Origin: Hemerocallis citrina
Taxonomy: Eukaryota; Streptophyta; Magnoliopsida; Asparagales; Asphodelaceae
Direction: 5' to 3'
Assembly: GCA_017893485.1 (NCBI GenBank)
Contig: CM030367.1
Coordinates: 91,585,121-91,649,120, forward strand
DNA: 64,000 bases
In this document: positions 33,670-44,024 of the stretch, piece after piece
Numbering within the stretch: position 1 is the stretch's first letter
Layout: the number at the start of each line of letters is the position of its first letter
The notes under the pieces: generated by a model
Seen by the model: only the letters and a program-made list of their open reading frames with translations
Told to the model about the DNA's origin: nothing
The model's database searches: none
Translations under genes and position numbers: made by a program

Positions 33670-34620
33670 TTCCCAAGAAAATCGGAGTTCCCAAGGAAAT
33701 TAGATTCCGTTTCAGCAGAGGAATATGCAAAATATCCCTTAAAGTGAACATATTTAGACGTGGCATCTTCAACTCAACTGTCCCCTTACCTACTACTTCA
33801 CAAATCTTCCCAGTTCCCGTTGTCACACAACGCCCTGTAGTAGACTTATATGTAGAAAACAACTTCCTCTCGGAGCAAATATGAGAACTCCCTGAGTTAA
33901 GAAACCAACTAAAATCCACTTCTAAAGAATTTGAAACAAGAAGACACGAATCACCTGAATCAAAGACACTAACCACATTGCGGCTGAATTCCCATTCTTT
34001 GCGCTCTCCTGATTCTGCAATTTTCAACAGTCTTTCTTGATATGTCCTGACCTCTTGCAATATCGGCAACAGATCGAATCCTTTTGCGAAGCACTTTGTC
34101 TTCTTCCTGAAGGACCATCCACTGCTAGACAACTTGTGGGAATAGACAGTGATTTCTGAGTCTCCCTAAATTGATTTTCCTTCAATGCTTTGATTACACC
34201 ATCTATCGAAATACTCTCCTTGGCAGATCTATCGTGTAGCATGGTAGTGATCAAAGGCTCATACGAATCTGGCAGTGAATATATCAGGTTGAAAGCTTTA
34301 TTTTCTTCACACACATCTGCGTTGATCACCTTAAGTTCAGATAATACCTTTGAACTCTGTAATGTGGTCTTGGAGATCGGTACCTTCCTTCATAGATAAA
34401 CATAATAACTTTCTCTTTCAATGCATCCGATCTAATAACGACGAACCAGAGTAGTCAGCTATGAGTTTTTCTCACAAACTCATTGCATCAGTTTCTTCAA
34501 GAAATCTGCACTTAGCCTCGTCCGTCAAGGATAGTCGGATCAGACTTATGGCTTTTTCACGAATATTTTTCCAACCGTCATTCTTCATATCAGTTGGCTT
34601 TTCTTTCTTCTTAACGGCTA
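33670..34620 (-). pseudogene. Copia gag-protease remnant of element D
   Basis: On the minus strand: Gag (A-F-N-L-I-Y-S-L-P-D-S-Y-E) with an intact knuckle C-R-Y-C-K-R-S-G-H-I-K-K-D-C near 34024-34070, then a frameshift. A protease-like part follows with W-F-L-N-S-G-S-S-H-I-C (33515-34132), where the active-site Asp-Ser-Gly is changed to Asn-Ser-Gly. The frame runs on into LTR sequence through the deletion junction near 33670. Confidence 0.85.
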
Positions 34621-34753
34621 ACTACAAATATTCTTGAACAAGGATATCATACATGTCAGTCTTCCAAAGATTGAAATTGATCTTTCCATCGAACTGCTTG
34701 ATCTTCAAAATATTGTGGCCTGTCATCTTAACCAAAGGACTTGGCAACCTGAA

Positions 34754-34765
34754 GCTCTGATACCA
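34754..34765 (-). other. Primer-binding site of element D
   Basis: The minus strand reads TGGTATCAGAGC, 2 nt inside the 5' LTR border. Confidence 0.92.
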
Positions 34766-36254
34766 GTTGTTGTGATTAGGGCGTCAACCAACGCCCGTTG
34801 TCGCAGCGGAACTAAATAGAGCAATGAGGAAGTCGAAGTAGATGAGACAAATCAAATGAGCAAGCAAGTAGATCCACCAAACTAACACAAACACACCGAT
34901 GATTTATTCCGGTTAGCTTTTGCTTAATCCGGAGGAAAATATAGGAAGATCTGATATTCAACTAAAAGAGATTACATGGAGTTATTGATTTACTCAATAC
35001 AAGGAATCAAACTCACTCACCAAGAACTATCTCTTTCTCGAGCCTCTCTTTGCAATGGAGAAAATAATCTATGATGTACTCACATCTCATATTAGAGGAG
35101 TTTACAATATATATAGAAGAATTAAAGAGAAACCTAGGTCTAATCTTGATTCTCAGTCGTCCGATATAATCTGGGAAAAAAGTAACTGTATAGAAGCCGT
35201 ATGATCTAACTTGGAGTTGAAGATTGGGCTGAAATGACCTAACAAATCGAGGCCCAAAATGAACACAGGGCCGCGGTCGGTCGACCGTCCAACAAGACCG
35301 GTCGACCGTCCACCTCTCGGCCAAACCTAGTGCAACTGTGGTCGGGGGGTGCGGTCGACCGCAACTTGGGACAGTCGACCGCAACTATGCCTGCACCTTG
35401 CTGCTGCTGTTTTCTTCTACTGTTTTGACGCTTCGACCTCCGTCCTTTATCTTACCTTCTTCTAATCTGAACCACGAGTATTCAAGACACATTCTTAACA
35501 TAAATGACCCTGTAAAAGTTCAAGCAACTCATTGTACTTAAAGTGCTAGTGGCTTTTATTCTCATCCTCACATGTCACAAGTCACAATAATCCCAAGCTG
35601 GCTGAGTTTTGCTCTTCTTTTTTACTTCCATTGTTGGGATACAAATAAAATTTTAAAAAAACATCCATCTATGTGAGTTCTGGTGACTTAAAAAAACTGG
35701 TTGGTGTACTGCACTTTTCCTCCAAAATTTTATTAAGAAATAATCTAAATGAAGATTAATAAAACTATAATCACACAAATAACTGCACACTGCGCTATTA
35801 GTAAAAGTGAAGATTGTAGTTGCTTGGGGTAGAATTTAACATACTTGAACTGAGGCAAGTAGAAAGTATGTTATATTATTACTATATTAGAAGAGATGAC
35901 CTTAAAAATCTGAATTGAAAAGGTTTATTTCACGCAGCCGATCCAGAAGATGAGGATAATGGATTTATTGGTCTAGTGACAAGTGCAAGGTATCTTATGG
36001 CATGCAATGGAATTGGAAACTGGGCCATTTTCAAAAATAGATTGCAACCCCAATCTATACAAAGTTCCTGTATATTCTCATATCAGTTACTTTTAATACA
36101 TCTCTTTTGCTATAAGTTACTTCTGATGCATGATTTAAAATTGCAAAAGATACATCTCACGTCAGTCACTTTTAATACATCTCTTTGCTAGAAAGTTACT
36201 TCCGATACATGCTTTAGAATTGCAATGATATTCTAAAGCTATGAACAAATGCAG

Positions 36255-36443
36255 GTAATTCTTAGGCTAAAAGATGTGAAGGAGCCATCAATGACAATTT
36301 TTCTGGCTTGTGATGAGGACATGGAAGATGCTATCATAGCTGCAAGAAAAGGGTTGTGGACATTTAGCAGTGATTGGTTAATGAACTGTGTAATGAAACA
36401 GGAACTCAATATGGAAGCTCCTCAGTTTGCAGAGTCCCTCTAG
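36255..36443 (+). CDS. GNAT-BRCT gene terminal exon: BRCT2 end and stop
   Basis: This 189-nt exon lies between AATGCAG and the TAG stop at 36441-36443. It reads V-I-L-R-L-K-D-V, then T-I-F-L-A-C-D-E-D-M and W-T-F-S-S-D-W-L-M-N-C-V-M. The S-S-D-W-L motif carries the conserved BRCT tryptophan, matching S-S-H-W-L of BRCT1. The last 11 codons, the stop and about 110 nt of 3' UTR are repeated just downstream (see 36411-36700). The Met codons upstream in frame are absent, so this can only be a terminal exon. Confidence 0.92.
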   Translation, partial: VILRLKDVKEPSMTIFLACDEDMEDAIIAARKGLWTFSSDWLMNCVMKQELNMEAPQFAESL

Positions 36444-36700
36444 TCTAAGAAATGCTGTAGAGTTTGAAGGTGGTTCACTTAAATCTTATATAGAAACAGC
36501 TCTACAAGTCAAATGCTTACTGTTTTGAAATTAGTGTGTATATATATATATATATGGAAGCTCCTCAGTTTGCAGAGTCCCTCTAGTCTAAGAAATGCTG
36601 TAGAGTTTGAAGGTGGTTCCCTTAAATCTTGTATAGAAATAGCTCTACAAGTCAAATGCTTACTATTTTGAAATTAGTGTATATATATATATATATATAT
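36411..36700 (+). repeat. Tandem duplication of the host gene 3' end
   Basis: About 145 bp beginning ATGGAAGCTCCTCAGTTTGC is present twice in tandem (from 36411 and from 36555). Each copy carries the last 11 codons, the stop and 3' UTR and ends in a TA run. The copies differ at about five positions. The first copy provides the real stop; the second is in the 3' UTR or just beyond. Confidence 0.93.
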
Positions 36701-36985
36701 ATATGGGAAGTCTTTCGTTGTGCAGCATCTAAGGTGCACTCGGCCTTCCCGTCTTCGTATCGATGATATAAACTGTTCACATTGATCTATATATCTAAAT
36801 TAGTCTAAATATGTAAAATCAAATCATTTGAAATTTATTTGTCCATCCATTGAAGTGTTACAGAATTATATGGTTGAAAATCATTGTTTTTTTATAGTTA
36901 TGGGCAAATGAATTTTAAATAATTTGATTTTACATATTTAGACTAATTTAGATGTATAGATCAATGTGATATATATATATATATA
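36701..36985. mobile_element. Palindromic MITE, copy 3 (eroded)
   Basis: GTGCACTCGGCCTTCC and GTTCACATTGATCTATATAT, followed by the complementary arm near 36900-36970, match the MITE pair at 11425-12149. It lies between TA runs. The right end is truncated in TA repeats. Confidence 0.8.
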
Positions 36986-37251
36986 AGGTTTGAGTAGTAC
37001 AATTAAATAGATGTGCAGTCATCCGAAGGATTGTTTGATATCCCAAGTTTCCTGAAATCTTGCTTTGATCCGTCATATTATGGTTGGATTTTTATTTTCA
37101 TTTCAAAATGACTAATTGGCTGAAAGTTTTGCAGATTTCCCCCCTTCTTTTCTGTATGTATGTTACAGTAACAACCACTTTCATCTAAATCGGCCATTTT
37201 GTTGTGTACCGATTACTACACCTAAGCATCTCCTTAATATGGTCTCTGCTT

Positions 37252-38581
37252 GAAAAGGGTTTCTCTCTCTAAAAATTCTATAGGGAGAAGCTCTAAAAAA
37301 AATTCCAAAACAAAGAAAAAAAAACCTAGATCTAGGTTTTGGAGGGGGCGGCGGCTAGGGTTTCGCCGTCCCCCTCCCGTCTTTACCGCCGACCTCCTCT
37401 TCTCTTCTTTTTCGACCTATTCTCAACTTCTTTCCTTATCTCATCCGATCTATCCATTCCAAAGAAAGAAATTGATGGGGGTTTCAATGGCTTTTCGACC
37501 TTCTAGCATAGTTGGACTCTGGGGGGGTTTGAGAAAATGCTCGCTACCGGGGGGGAGGAACGCGGCGTCGATGGGGCATTGCTGATGGGAGCTGACTTCA
37601 GGTGCAGTGCGGCATCATGCTTTTGGGGCAGCGAAGGTTGCAAGCGAGGAACTCGTGCGTGCGTGATAGCACTTCGGCGGGGTCGAAGGTGTAGAGGGCG
37701 TGGTCGGCGAGGGGCTCTGGTGTAGCTAGGTGGCCGGGGTGGAGCCTGACGTCGGCGTGGGCGCGACGGAAGTGGGAGTTAGTGGATCTGGCTGTAGGCT
37801 TTCGGGCTTGTTCTTGTCGGGGTGAGCATCGGAGATGTAGGTGAAGTGCGGGTTGGAATTGGGGGTGAGGGGTTTTGGACTGGACTTTTAAATTTATTTT
37901 TTAAGTTTGGTCTTAAATTGAGGTCGGTGTTATCCCTAATATCCAAATGTTTCAATTCAATTCTCTAAATATCCAAATTATAACCGATTTACAATTAGCA
38001 ATGAAATGTACCATAGTTGGTGTGGGCGATGATTGTCAGGCAAGTTTATAGTTTGGGCTCTACTTTGACCTTGGTTGGTCAAAGTGAGGGGTGCTTTTGG
38101 TTTCTTTCATGTCAGAGGGCTCACAGGAGTCAGGTGCGACGTCTACCCTCGATGCGAGATTATGGTGAGAGTCATCGAGGGTGAAGCGAAGGGATGAGAA
38201 CGAGGACTCAATCTTGATATGGCGTTGTCAAATTGGTGGAGCACCTGCAGTGTCTCTAATAAGGTGCTTATACTTGTCGTTTGAGTCACTGCTGGGGGCG
38301 ACGAGGGAGAGCGTATGATAGTTGGAGAGGATAAACGGCGTACAAGCGAGGGACTGAGTGAGAGAGTGAGCCCAAATTGGCACGAGAAATTTGCTCTGGC
38401 GGGAGCGGCCGATCAGTAGGACTAGATTTCGTTGTATTTTTTGTTTGTTGGTTGGGGTGTATGAGTTTCAGAACCCAGCATGTTGGGATCTGAACTTCAT
38501 AAGCCTTATTTTTGGTTGTATGTTTTGTTAAATTCTCTTAATGAAACGCGGGGGTTTTTTACCCACCGTTTAACGATAAAA
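37252..38581 (+). mobile_element. ORF-less LINE-type insertion
   Basis: A 16-bp near-perfect duplication (AATATGGTCTCTGCTT at 37236-37251, AATATGGTCCCTGCTT at 38582-38597) flanks 1330 bp. It begins with CTCTCTCTAAAAA words and a G-rich leader as in plant L1 5' UTRs, and ends with TCTTAATGAAACGCGGG and a short A-run. No reverse transcriptase is encoded. Either an internally deleted LINE or a non-autonomous derivative. The open frames at 37250-37725 have no known domain. Confidence 0.75.
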
Positions 38582-38659
38582 AATATGGTCCCTGCTTTAA
38601 TTGATCAAATTCTGTACAAACTTCACTCTCCACCCCCTTCTACAACAACCATAGTCCCT

Positions 38660-39523
38660 TTATAACCGCATTCATTTTAGAGGATGTCGCCCGAAATGGT
38701 CGGGTGTTATCTAGAAGGCGAAAACTTCGCTGAAAATAAAAATCTTCTTATGGCTGGTGCTGAACGATGCAACCCTAACTAGAGAGAACTTGGCTAAACG
38801 ACAACTGAACTTTGACTTTACCTGTGGGTTGTGCAATTCTGTCCTCGGGACTAGGGACCATCTGTTCCTGGAGTGCTCCAGGAGCAAAGCAGTCCTTACT
38901 GAGGTACTCAGCACCCTAGGTACTAGCGAGTATCCTAGTGTGTATGAGGAGCTGTGGGTATGCTACAAGTTCGCTACGGAGAGACGAGCTATGAGAGAAG
39001 CCTGGTTTATTGCTATTGCCGCTACGACCTGGGTCATTTGGCTAGATAGGAATAATTGTTACTTTCGTGGGATTAATAATAGTCTTGCTGGTAATTTGAC
39101 TCACATTATGCATCTGATATCTTTTTGAGCTATTGCCGCTGCAGCAGGGCCGCAAGGGAGGATTGCCAGCGTCTTCTAGGTGGAGGAGTATGACGAAGAA
39201 GAAGTCGAGATCGGGCCGACACTCGACTAAGGAATGAGGTTGTGCTGCTCTTCGGGCTTCTTACTGCTGTTTCTTTGATGCCCACCAATTCTGGGTCTTG
39301 TTGGGGGGAGTTATATGCTTTTGTACTTTTGTTGGAGGTATGTTTGTATGGATCCTCCTGTTTTGGTCCCACCCCTCCATGTTAGGGGAGTATTTATGTT
39401 TTCTTTCATGTATTGTAGATCTCTGTACTTGGCTCAGTACTCTGAGTTTGTTTTATTAATTCCTTATTAATGAAACATGGTGGCCATACTCCATCTCTTC
39501 CTTTAAAAAAAAAACAAAAAAAA
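38660..39523 (+). mobile_element. 5'-truncated LINE with poly(A) tail
   Basis: The 15-bp perfect duplication ACAACCATAGTCCCT (38645-38659 and 39524-39538) flanks 864 bp. The 3' end is AATTCCTTATTAATGAAACA followed by an interrupted A-tail at 39505-39523. The coding part is the RT zinc-binding domain. This is a standard target-primed insertion truncated at its 5' end. Confidence 0.93.
38690..39128 (+). pseudogene. LINE reverse-transcriptase zinc-binding domain (3' end of ORF2)
   Basis: The frame from 38757 reads C-G-L-C-N, then H-L-F-L-E-C-S, the C-x2-C...H...C zf-RVT domain found at the C-terminus of plant L1 ORF2. It continues to W-V-I-W-L-D-R-N-N, a common LINE end motif. Only the terminal 140 or so residues remain. 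Confidence 0.9.
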
Positions 39524-39776
39524 ACAACCATAGTCCCTAACTATTGCATGCATCCTTGTTTTGTGCCTCCACAGAGAGCTCTGTGAATTTGTTTGGTAAT
39601 GGTGTTTCCATACAACATCTATCTTTCCAACACCTGCACTTGCTACCTTTCCCCACTTCAAGATAGTTCTTCATTCTTCTCAAATTGTAATAATCAAGTT
39701 GGCCAATAAGAGAGGCAGCTGCTATAAGAAATATTCTATAAAAATTATTATGTTAATGTAACTATCTTTTTATTTA

Positions 39777-40235
39777 GGGATAATTTAGCAAATGCTCCCA
39801 TTCAAAATATAGAAACTAGTATATACCTTTACTATTTTAAATAAACTAATACCCCATGTTTTGACGGAACCGTTAAAATCCCTGTTAAGGGAATTTACGT
39901 GTGTCACACGTGATATGTAAAATGACCTAAATATCCATGATAAAATGTATTTTAGCAAATGTCCTCAAAGCGGCATGCGATTTTTTTTTTAAATAGATGC
40001 CGCTATTAGAAACAAGTACATATAAATAACCTATGTCGTTATTTTTTGAATATACCCTCTTTCCATTATATTATTATCATCAGTACATGTAGAAAGTTGT
40101 TCAGAATGAGTAATAATACATAACATTAATATTTTTCCACAACACCTAACACTGAAATAGTGGGGGTATATGCTAATTTCTACATTTTGAATGAGGGTAT
40201 TTTCTAAAATATCCCAACTATCGTTTTTTAAAATA
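39777..40235. mobile_element. Foldback MITE downstream of the LINEs
   Basis: The left arm GGGATAATTTAGCAAATGCT (39777) and on for about 54 bp is complementary to the right arm ending ATTTTCTAAAATATCCC (about 40165-40221). About 445 bp, AT-rich centre, no coding frame. Confidence 0.75.
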
Positions 40236-41477
40236 GTGAGGGTATATGCTAGTTTTCATATTTTCTATTTGGAGTAACCACATCAGTTAACTTATTCCCA
40301 ATCGTGTATTCTCGCTGACTTAGAAAAAAATTGCAAGTGTGAAAAAAATCATATAGCTGATATTGCTATCCCGAACAACCACATTCACATTACAGATGTC
40401 GTTGTTAGCGATAACAACATCAGTTATAATATTCATTGTTAGGGATAATTGATGTCGTTGTTTGGAACAACGACAATAGTTCATTTTATTAATTATACTT
40501 GGCTAATCTATTTCTGTGAACTATTGCCGCTGTCTAAGAACGACAACAATTACCTCATGTCGTTGTTTGGAAGAACGACTGTGAAGGCGGAGAGTTTCAT
40601 GGGTATGATAATTGATATCATTATCTCCAACAATGGTATCAGTAATGTGAATTCCGTTTCTGGGGATAACGACATCATTTATAAGTTGTTTTAGCATTTA
40701 GAATTTTTTTGAAGTCGGAAGGTTCACACTTGTGTAAAAAATATACTGATGCCGTTTTTCTAAACAGCAACATGCAAAAAAAATTAAATTGATGTTGCTT
40801 TTTAGACGAACGACATGAAATTAACCAATAACTTTTTTTTTTTTTTTCTAAAAACGTGTACTGCCGACGTGTCCAGGACTGAATTCGTTCGGTAAAATTT
40901 TTTGAAAGTGGGTCAGTACGAAAACAATTCAACTTATGCAAACCTACGGGTCAAAGTCAAAGTCAAAGTCAAAGTCAGGGTCAAAATAAAATAAAATAAA
41001 ATAATCCCTTTTATGTATAAATATTATATCTGCCACTACTTGCACATATTGGACTTGAGTAGCACTGTTCTGCACGAGTTTTCAAGTTCATTAAGAAACT
41101 GAAACACTTGGCATACCTTGTTCTATGCAAAACAAAAATCAGGAGGTGAGCTGATTCTGTAAGTGAGCTTTATCTTCTACAGTGTTTGAAGCTACGAAAT
41201 TGTTGAGCTGCTTGAGTTGCCCTAAAATGTTAGCAAGTTATGGAAGCTGAGTCCCTCCAAAGTTGTTTGATATCCATGCCATGTAATGCAAGGAAATTAA
41301 CGAAATTGGAGACGTTATCAAAATTCTTAGTGAGCATAAATGCCTATTGAAATATGAGGGAGTTGCGAGACATCGAGTCTAGAGTTGATCGATAATGTAG
41401 TAGAAGCTGAACAAGCCAAATTGGTGATGAAGCAGTACCTTCAACTGTTGGAAATGCAATGAACTGATGGCATCGGT
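40236..41477. other. Intergenic stretch with simple repeats
   Basis: GTCGTTGTTTGGAACAACGAC-like small palindromes recur at about 40380-40580, and (GTCAAA)n then (AATAA)n runs lie at 40950-41005. The 41100-41477 part has no domain I can identify; frames are broken. It is the target sequence into which element E inserted. Confidence 0.5.
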
Positions 41478-41984
41478 TGTTAGAAAATGGGTGTTTTATA
41501 CACTATTTACGAACCGATTTTTGAGCAACTTTTTTGAGTAAGATCCTTAATGAATTATTGAGAGATCTTGATTGATTTGTGTTCTTCTTCCTGAGTAGAT
41601 CAAAATCATATATTGGTTTGCTAAAAACGGTTAAGAGGTAAATGAGAAATTGTCTCTCAAAGCGAGACGTTTTCAGTTTTGAAAATGGGTTAAGGGAATA
41701 TAGTCCCACATCGGAAAAATCAAAGAAAATAGAAAAGGATATATAGTAACCTCCTTCTAAGCCTTGTAAGATAGCTATAAGAGATGCTCTCTCTCGCGCG
41801 TGCAGGGGGGTGCAAATCCCGGACCATATCACATGTATGCGGACACGAATGTCGGACCGACATGACCCCCACCTCGTGCAGAGCTAGCTACCTTTTGCTA
41901 CAATTTTGATTTTTTCTTTTGTAACGGCTGAAATAAATGCAAAAACGGTTCTGTCTGCCATTTCAGTGCTGTGTTGAATGTTTT

Positions 41985-42145
41985 GTCTGCCGTTACACTG
42001 AAGGCATTTAAAGGCAATGATTGATATCTGCCGTTACAGTGACGACATTCAATTACGTGTCTGCCGTTACACTGAGGGCATTTAAGGCCTTGCCTACCGT
42101 TACATTTAAGGCATTCAAAGCCTTGTCTGCCGTTACACTTTTAAC
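41985..42145 (+). repeat. Tandem 'CTGCCGTTACACTGA' array in the 5' LTR of E
   Basis: About five diverged units of 35-45 bp with CTGCCGTTACA, then AAGGCATTCAAAG, lie immediately upstream of the TATA box. The 3' LTR has the same array at 48133-48293. Position and repetition suggest a promoter-proximal enhancer. Confidence 0.85.
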
Positions 42146-42153
42146 CCTGCCTC

Positions 42154-42161
42154 TATAAATA
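42154..42161 (+). promoter_or_regulatory. TATA box of the element E 5' LTR
   Basis: TATAAATA in CCTCTATAAATAGAGG, next to the repeat array; the 3' LTR has the same site at 48305-48312. Confidence 0.75.
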
Positions 42162-42414
42162 GAGGCCTCCCCTCTCATTTCTTTCCTGCACAAAAAAAAT
42201 CTTCTTCCTTCCTCCTCTGAGTACTGTTCGGTTCTTCTCTCCTGCTGTTTGGTAAGTCGGTGATAGGATTCTGACGCTGCTACTCGGTTTGAGAGTGCTA
42301 CGTGGTGCCTGCGTGAACACTCTGGTCGTTGCATCCTGGGAGACAGACGCCTTCATACAATCTAGCACCCGGAAGAGGCGAAATCTGTTTTAAGGATACT
42401 GTGTGATACACAGG

Positions 42415-43140
42415 CCTCGACTTCTCAACTAGTAATCTGAAATTGGGTTTGTAAGTTGTTATTTCTTTATTTAATTTTTCTTTTCGGGTTTTTTTTTTCT
42501 TCCTTTCTCTCCTATTTTCTTCTCTATTTTCTGTACTTCTCAATCAAATTGAGTTTATTGTAAAGGAATTTTTGTAACAAACTTAAAACAGAATTTTGAT
42601 TTTCTTCATTTCCGATTTTGAGGCACGGCTTTTCTTTTTCTTTTTCTTTAATCTGGAAAACTTACACTCGTGTTGTGTAATTTTCAGAATCAAAATGACT
42701 ACTGCATCGGACAATATTGCTGTGTCTGAAACGGTCCACGTGCCGGTTGCTGATACGACGTAAGAACCGAATGCTGGACCTCGACTTCTCAACTTGTAAT
42801 CTGAAATTTATTTTGTAAGTTGTTATTTCTTTATTTAATTTTTCTTTTCGGTTTTTTTTTCTTCCTTTCTCTCCTATTTTCTTCTCTGTTTTCTGTGCTT
42901 CTCAATCAAATTGAGTTTATTGTAAAAGAATTTTTGTAACAAACTTAAAACAGAATTTTGATTTTCTTCATTTCCGATTTTGAGACACGACTTTTCTTTT
43001 TCTTTTTCTTTAATCTGGAAAACTTACACTCGTGTTGTGTAATTTTCAGAATCAAAATGACTACTACATCGAACAATATTGCAGTGTCTAAAACGGTCCA
43101 CGTACCGGTTGTTGATACTACGCAAGAACCGAATGCTGCT
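42415..43140 (+). repeat. Tandem duplication of the LTR end and gag leader
   Basis: Two copies of about 362-364 bp (42415-42778 and 42779 to about 43140) each carry the LTR 3' end, the leader and the first 30 gag codons (ATG at 42695 and 43057). The copies differ at several positions, including an in-frame stop in copy 1. The 3' LTR has no such duplication. Confidence 0.92.
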
Positions 43141-43998
43141 GCGGCATGAGTGCCAATGCCCACCATTGTACCTGTCTCAGTCTCCCATGGAGAGAAACCT
43201 GAGAAGTTCAACGGGCAGAACTTCAAAAGGTGGCAACAGAAGATGATGTTCTATCGGACCACACTGAATCTTGCAAGATTCTTGAACGAAGAAGCTTCAA
43301 ATCTTAAGAAAGATGAGCAAGATAACCAAGTCATTGCCGCTGTGGATGCTTGGAAAAGTGCTGATTACTTGTGTAGGAATTACATAATGAACGGATTTGT
43401 CAATTCTTTGTATAATGTATACATTGACAAAAGAACAGCTAAAGAACTTTGGGAATCACTAGACCATAAGTATAAAACTGAGGATGCCGGCGCCACGAAA
43501 TTCATTGTGGGCTGCTTCCTAGACTATAAAATGGTAGATTCTAAAATAGTGATCAGTCAAGTTTAAGAACTACAACTGATCTTGCATGAGATTCATGCTG
43601 AAGGTATGAACTTAAGTGAAAGTTTCTAAGTAGCATGTATAATTGAAAATTTACCACCAGGTTGGAAAGACTTTAAGAACTACCTAAAGCATAAGCGAAA
43701 AGAAATGTGCATTGAAGATCTCATTGTCAGGCTTCGTATTGAAAAAGACAATAGAGGATCTGAAAAGGTTAGACTCGTCAGTCATGCAACCAAGGCAAAT
43801 GTAATGGAACATAAATAACGTTCCAACAAGCACAACAACCAGGGTCCCAAGTTGGGGCCTAAGGGAGGAATCTCCAAGAAGCCGAAGTTTCAAGACAAGT
43901 GCTTCAATTGTGACAAGATGGGTCACAAGTCTACTGAATGCAGACTTTCCAAGAAGAATAGGGACAGAGAAGCAAACTTGATTCAAGGGATTGCTTAA
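43057..43998 (+). pseudogene. Copia gag remnant of element E
   Basis: After ATG 43057, a stop at 43147-43149 and a second frame start at 43150. This reads [11 protein letters not shown], typical copia Gag, with L-W-E-S-L-D-H-K-Y. More stops follow (43564, 43630, 43816). The knuckle C-F-N-C-D-K-M-G-H-K-S-T-E-C is intact near 43903-43944. Confidence 0.88.
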
Positions 43999-44024
43999 GA
44001 TGTTTCCGATATCAACCTCCAGCT

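Larger units (their letters stand above)
33130..35500 (-). mobile_element. Element D: internally deleted Ty1/copia element, reverse orientation
   Basis: The 5' LTR (34768-35500 on the minus strand) has TGTT...AACA ends with the PBS complement GCTCTGATACCA at 34754-34765. The 3' LTR (33130 to about 33665) matches its inner 535 bp, then joins protease-region DNA directly, so the outer part of the LTR and all of integrase, RT and RNase H are deleted. The flanks TATAT (33125-33129) and TAAAT (35501-35505) are a possible one-mismatch duplication. Confidence 0.85.
16149..36254 (+). other. 20.1 kb last intron of the host gene
   Basis: Runs from AAT|GTAAGT to AATGCAG. Contents in order: foldback MITE (17320-17915), Stowaway-like MITE split by element B (18011-22906), two Harbinger-like MITEs (23073-24393), nested copia stack (24824-32146), reversed copia remnant (33130-35500). 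The gaps 16149-17320, 32152-33129 and 35501-36254 are AT-rich; 36080-36225 has imperfect direct repeats (ACTTTTAATACATCTCTTT). The intron splits BRCT2. Confidence 0.85.
1530..36443 (+). other. Host gene, 3' part: GNAT acetyltransferase-tandem BRCT protein (8 exons seen)
   Basis: Eight exons with GT-AG borders (1530-1622, 2173-2283, 3120-3498, 10910-11340, 14009-14118, 15743-15801, 15961-16148, 36255-36443) join into 1560 nt, exactly 520 codons including the stop, with phases 0,0,1,0,2,1,0 agreeing at every junction. The 519-residue product reads as a GNAT acyltransferase core (about residues 1-110), a polar linker (about 110-315) with a basic patch, and two BRCT repeats (about 318-400 and 430-510). 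GNAT folds acetylate amines from acetyl-CoA; tandem BRCT pairs bind phosphopeptides in DNA-damage or chromatin complexes, so a nuclear role is inferred. The 5' end is outside the window. No introns break the frame and no stops occur, so the gene looks intact despite very large transposon-filled introns. The exact family member is not certain. Confidence 0.85.
41478..42579 (+). repeat. 5' LTR of element E
   Basis: About 1.1 kb. Contains a roughly 40-bp repeat array (41985-42145), a TATA box at 42154 and CT-rich 3' part. Its last 165 bp are repeated again downstream as part of the leader duplication. Confidence 0.9.

Noticed and set aside
35937..36060. Possible extra exon (A-D-P-E-D-E-D-N-G-F-I) before the last host exon
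   Set aside because: A CAG acceptor exists, but the BRCT2 sequence is continuous between 16148 and 36255 in phase 0, and no in-phase donor was seen.
41985..42145. CRISPR-like regular array
   Set aside because: Diverged direct repeats without unique spacers, inside both LTRs of a plant retrotransposon.
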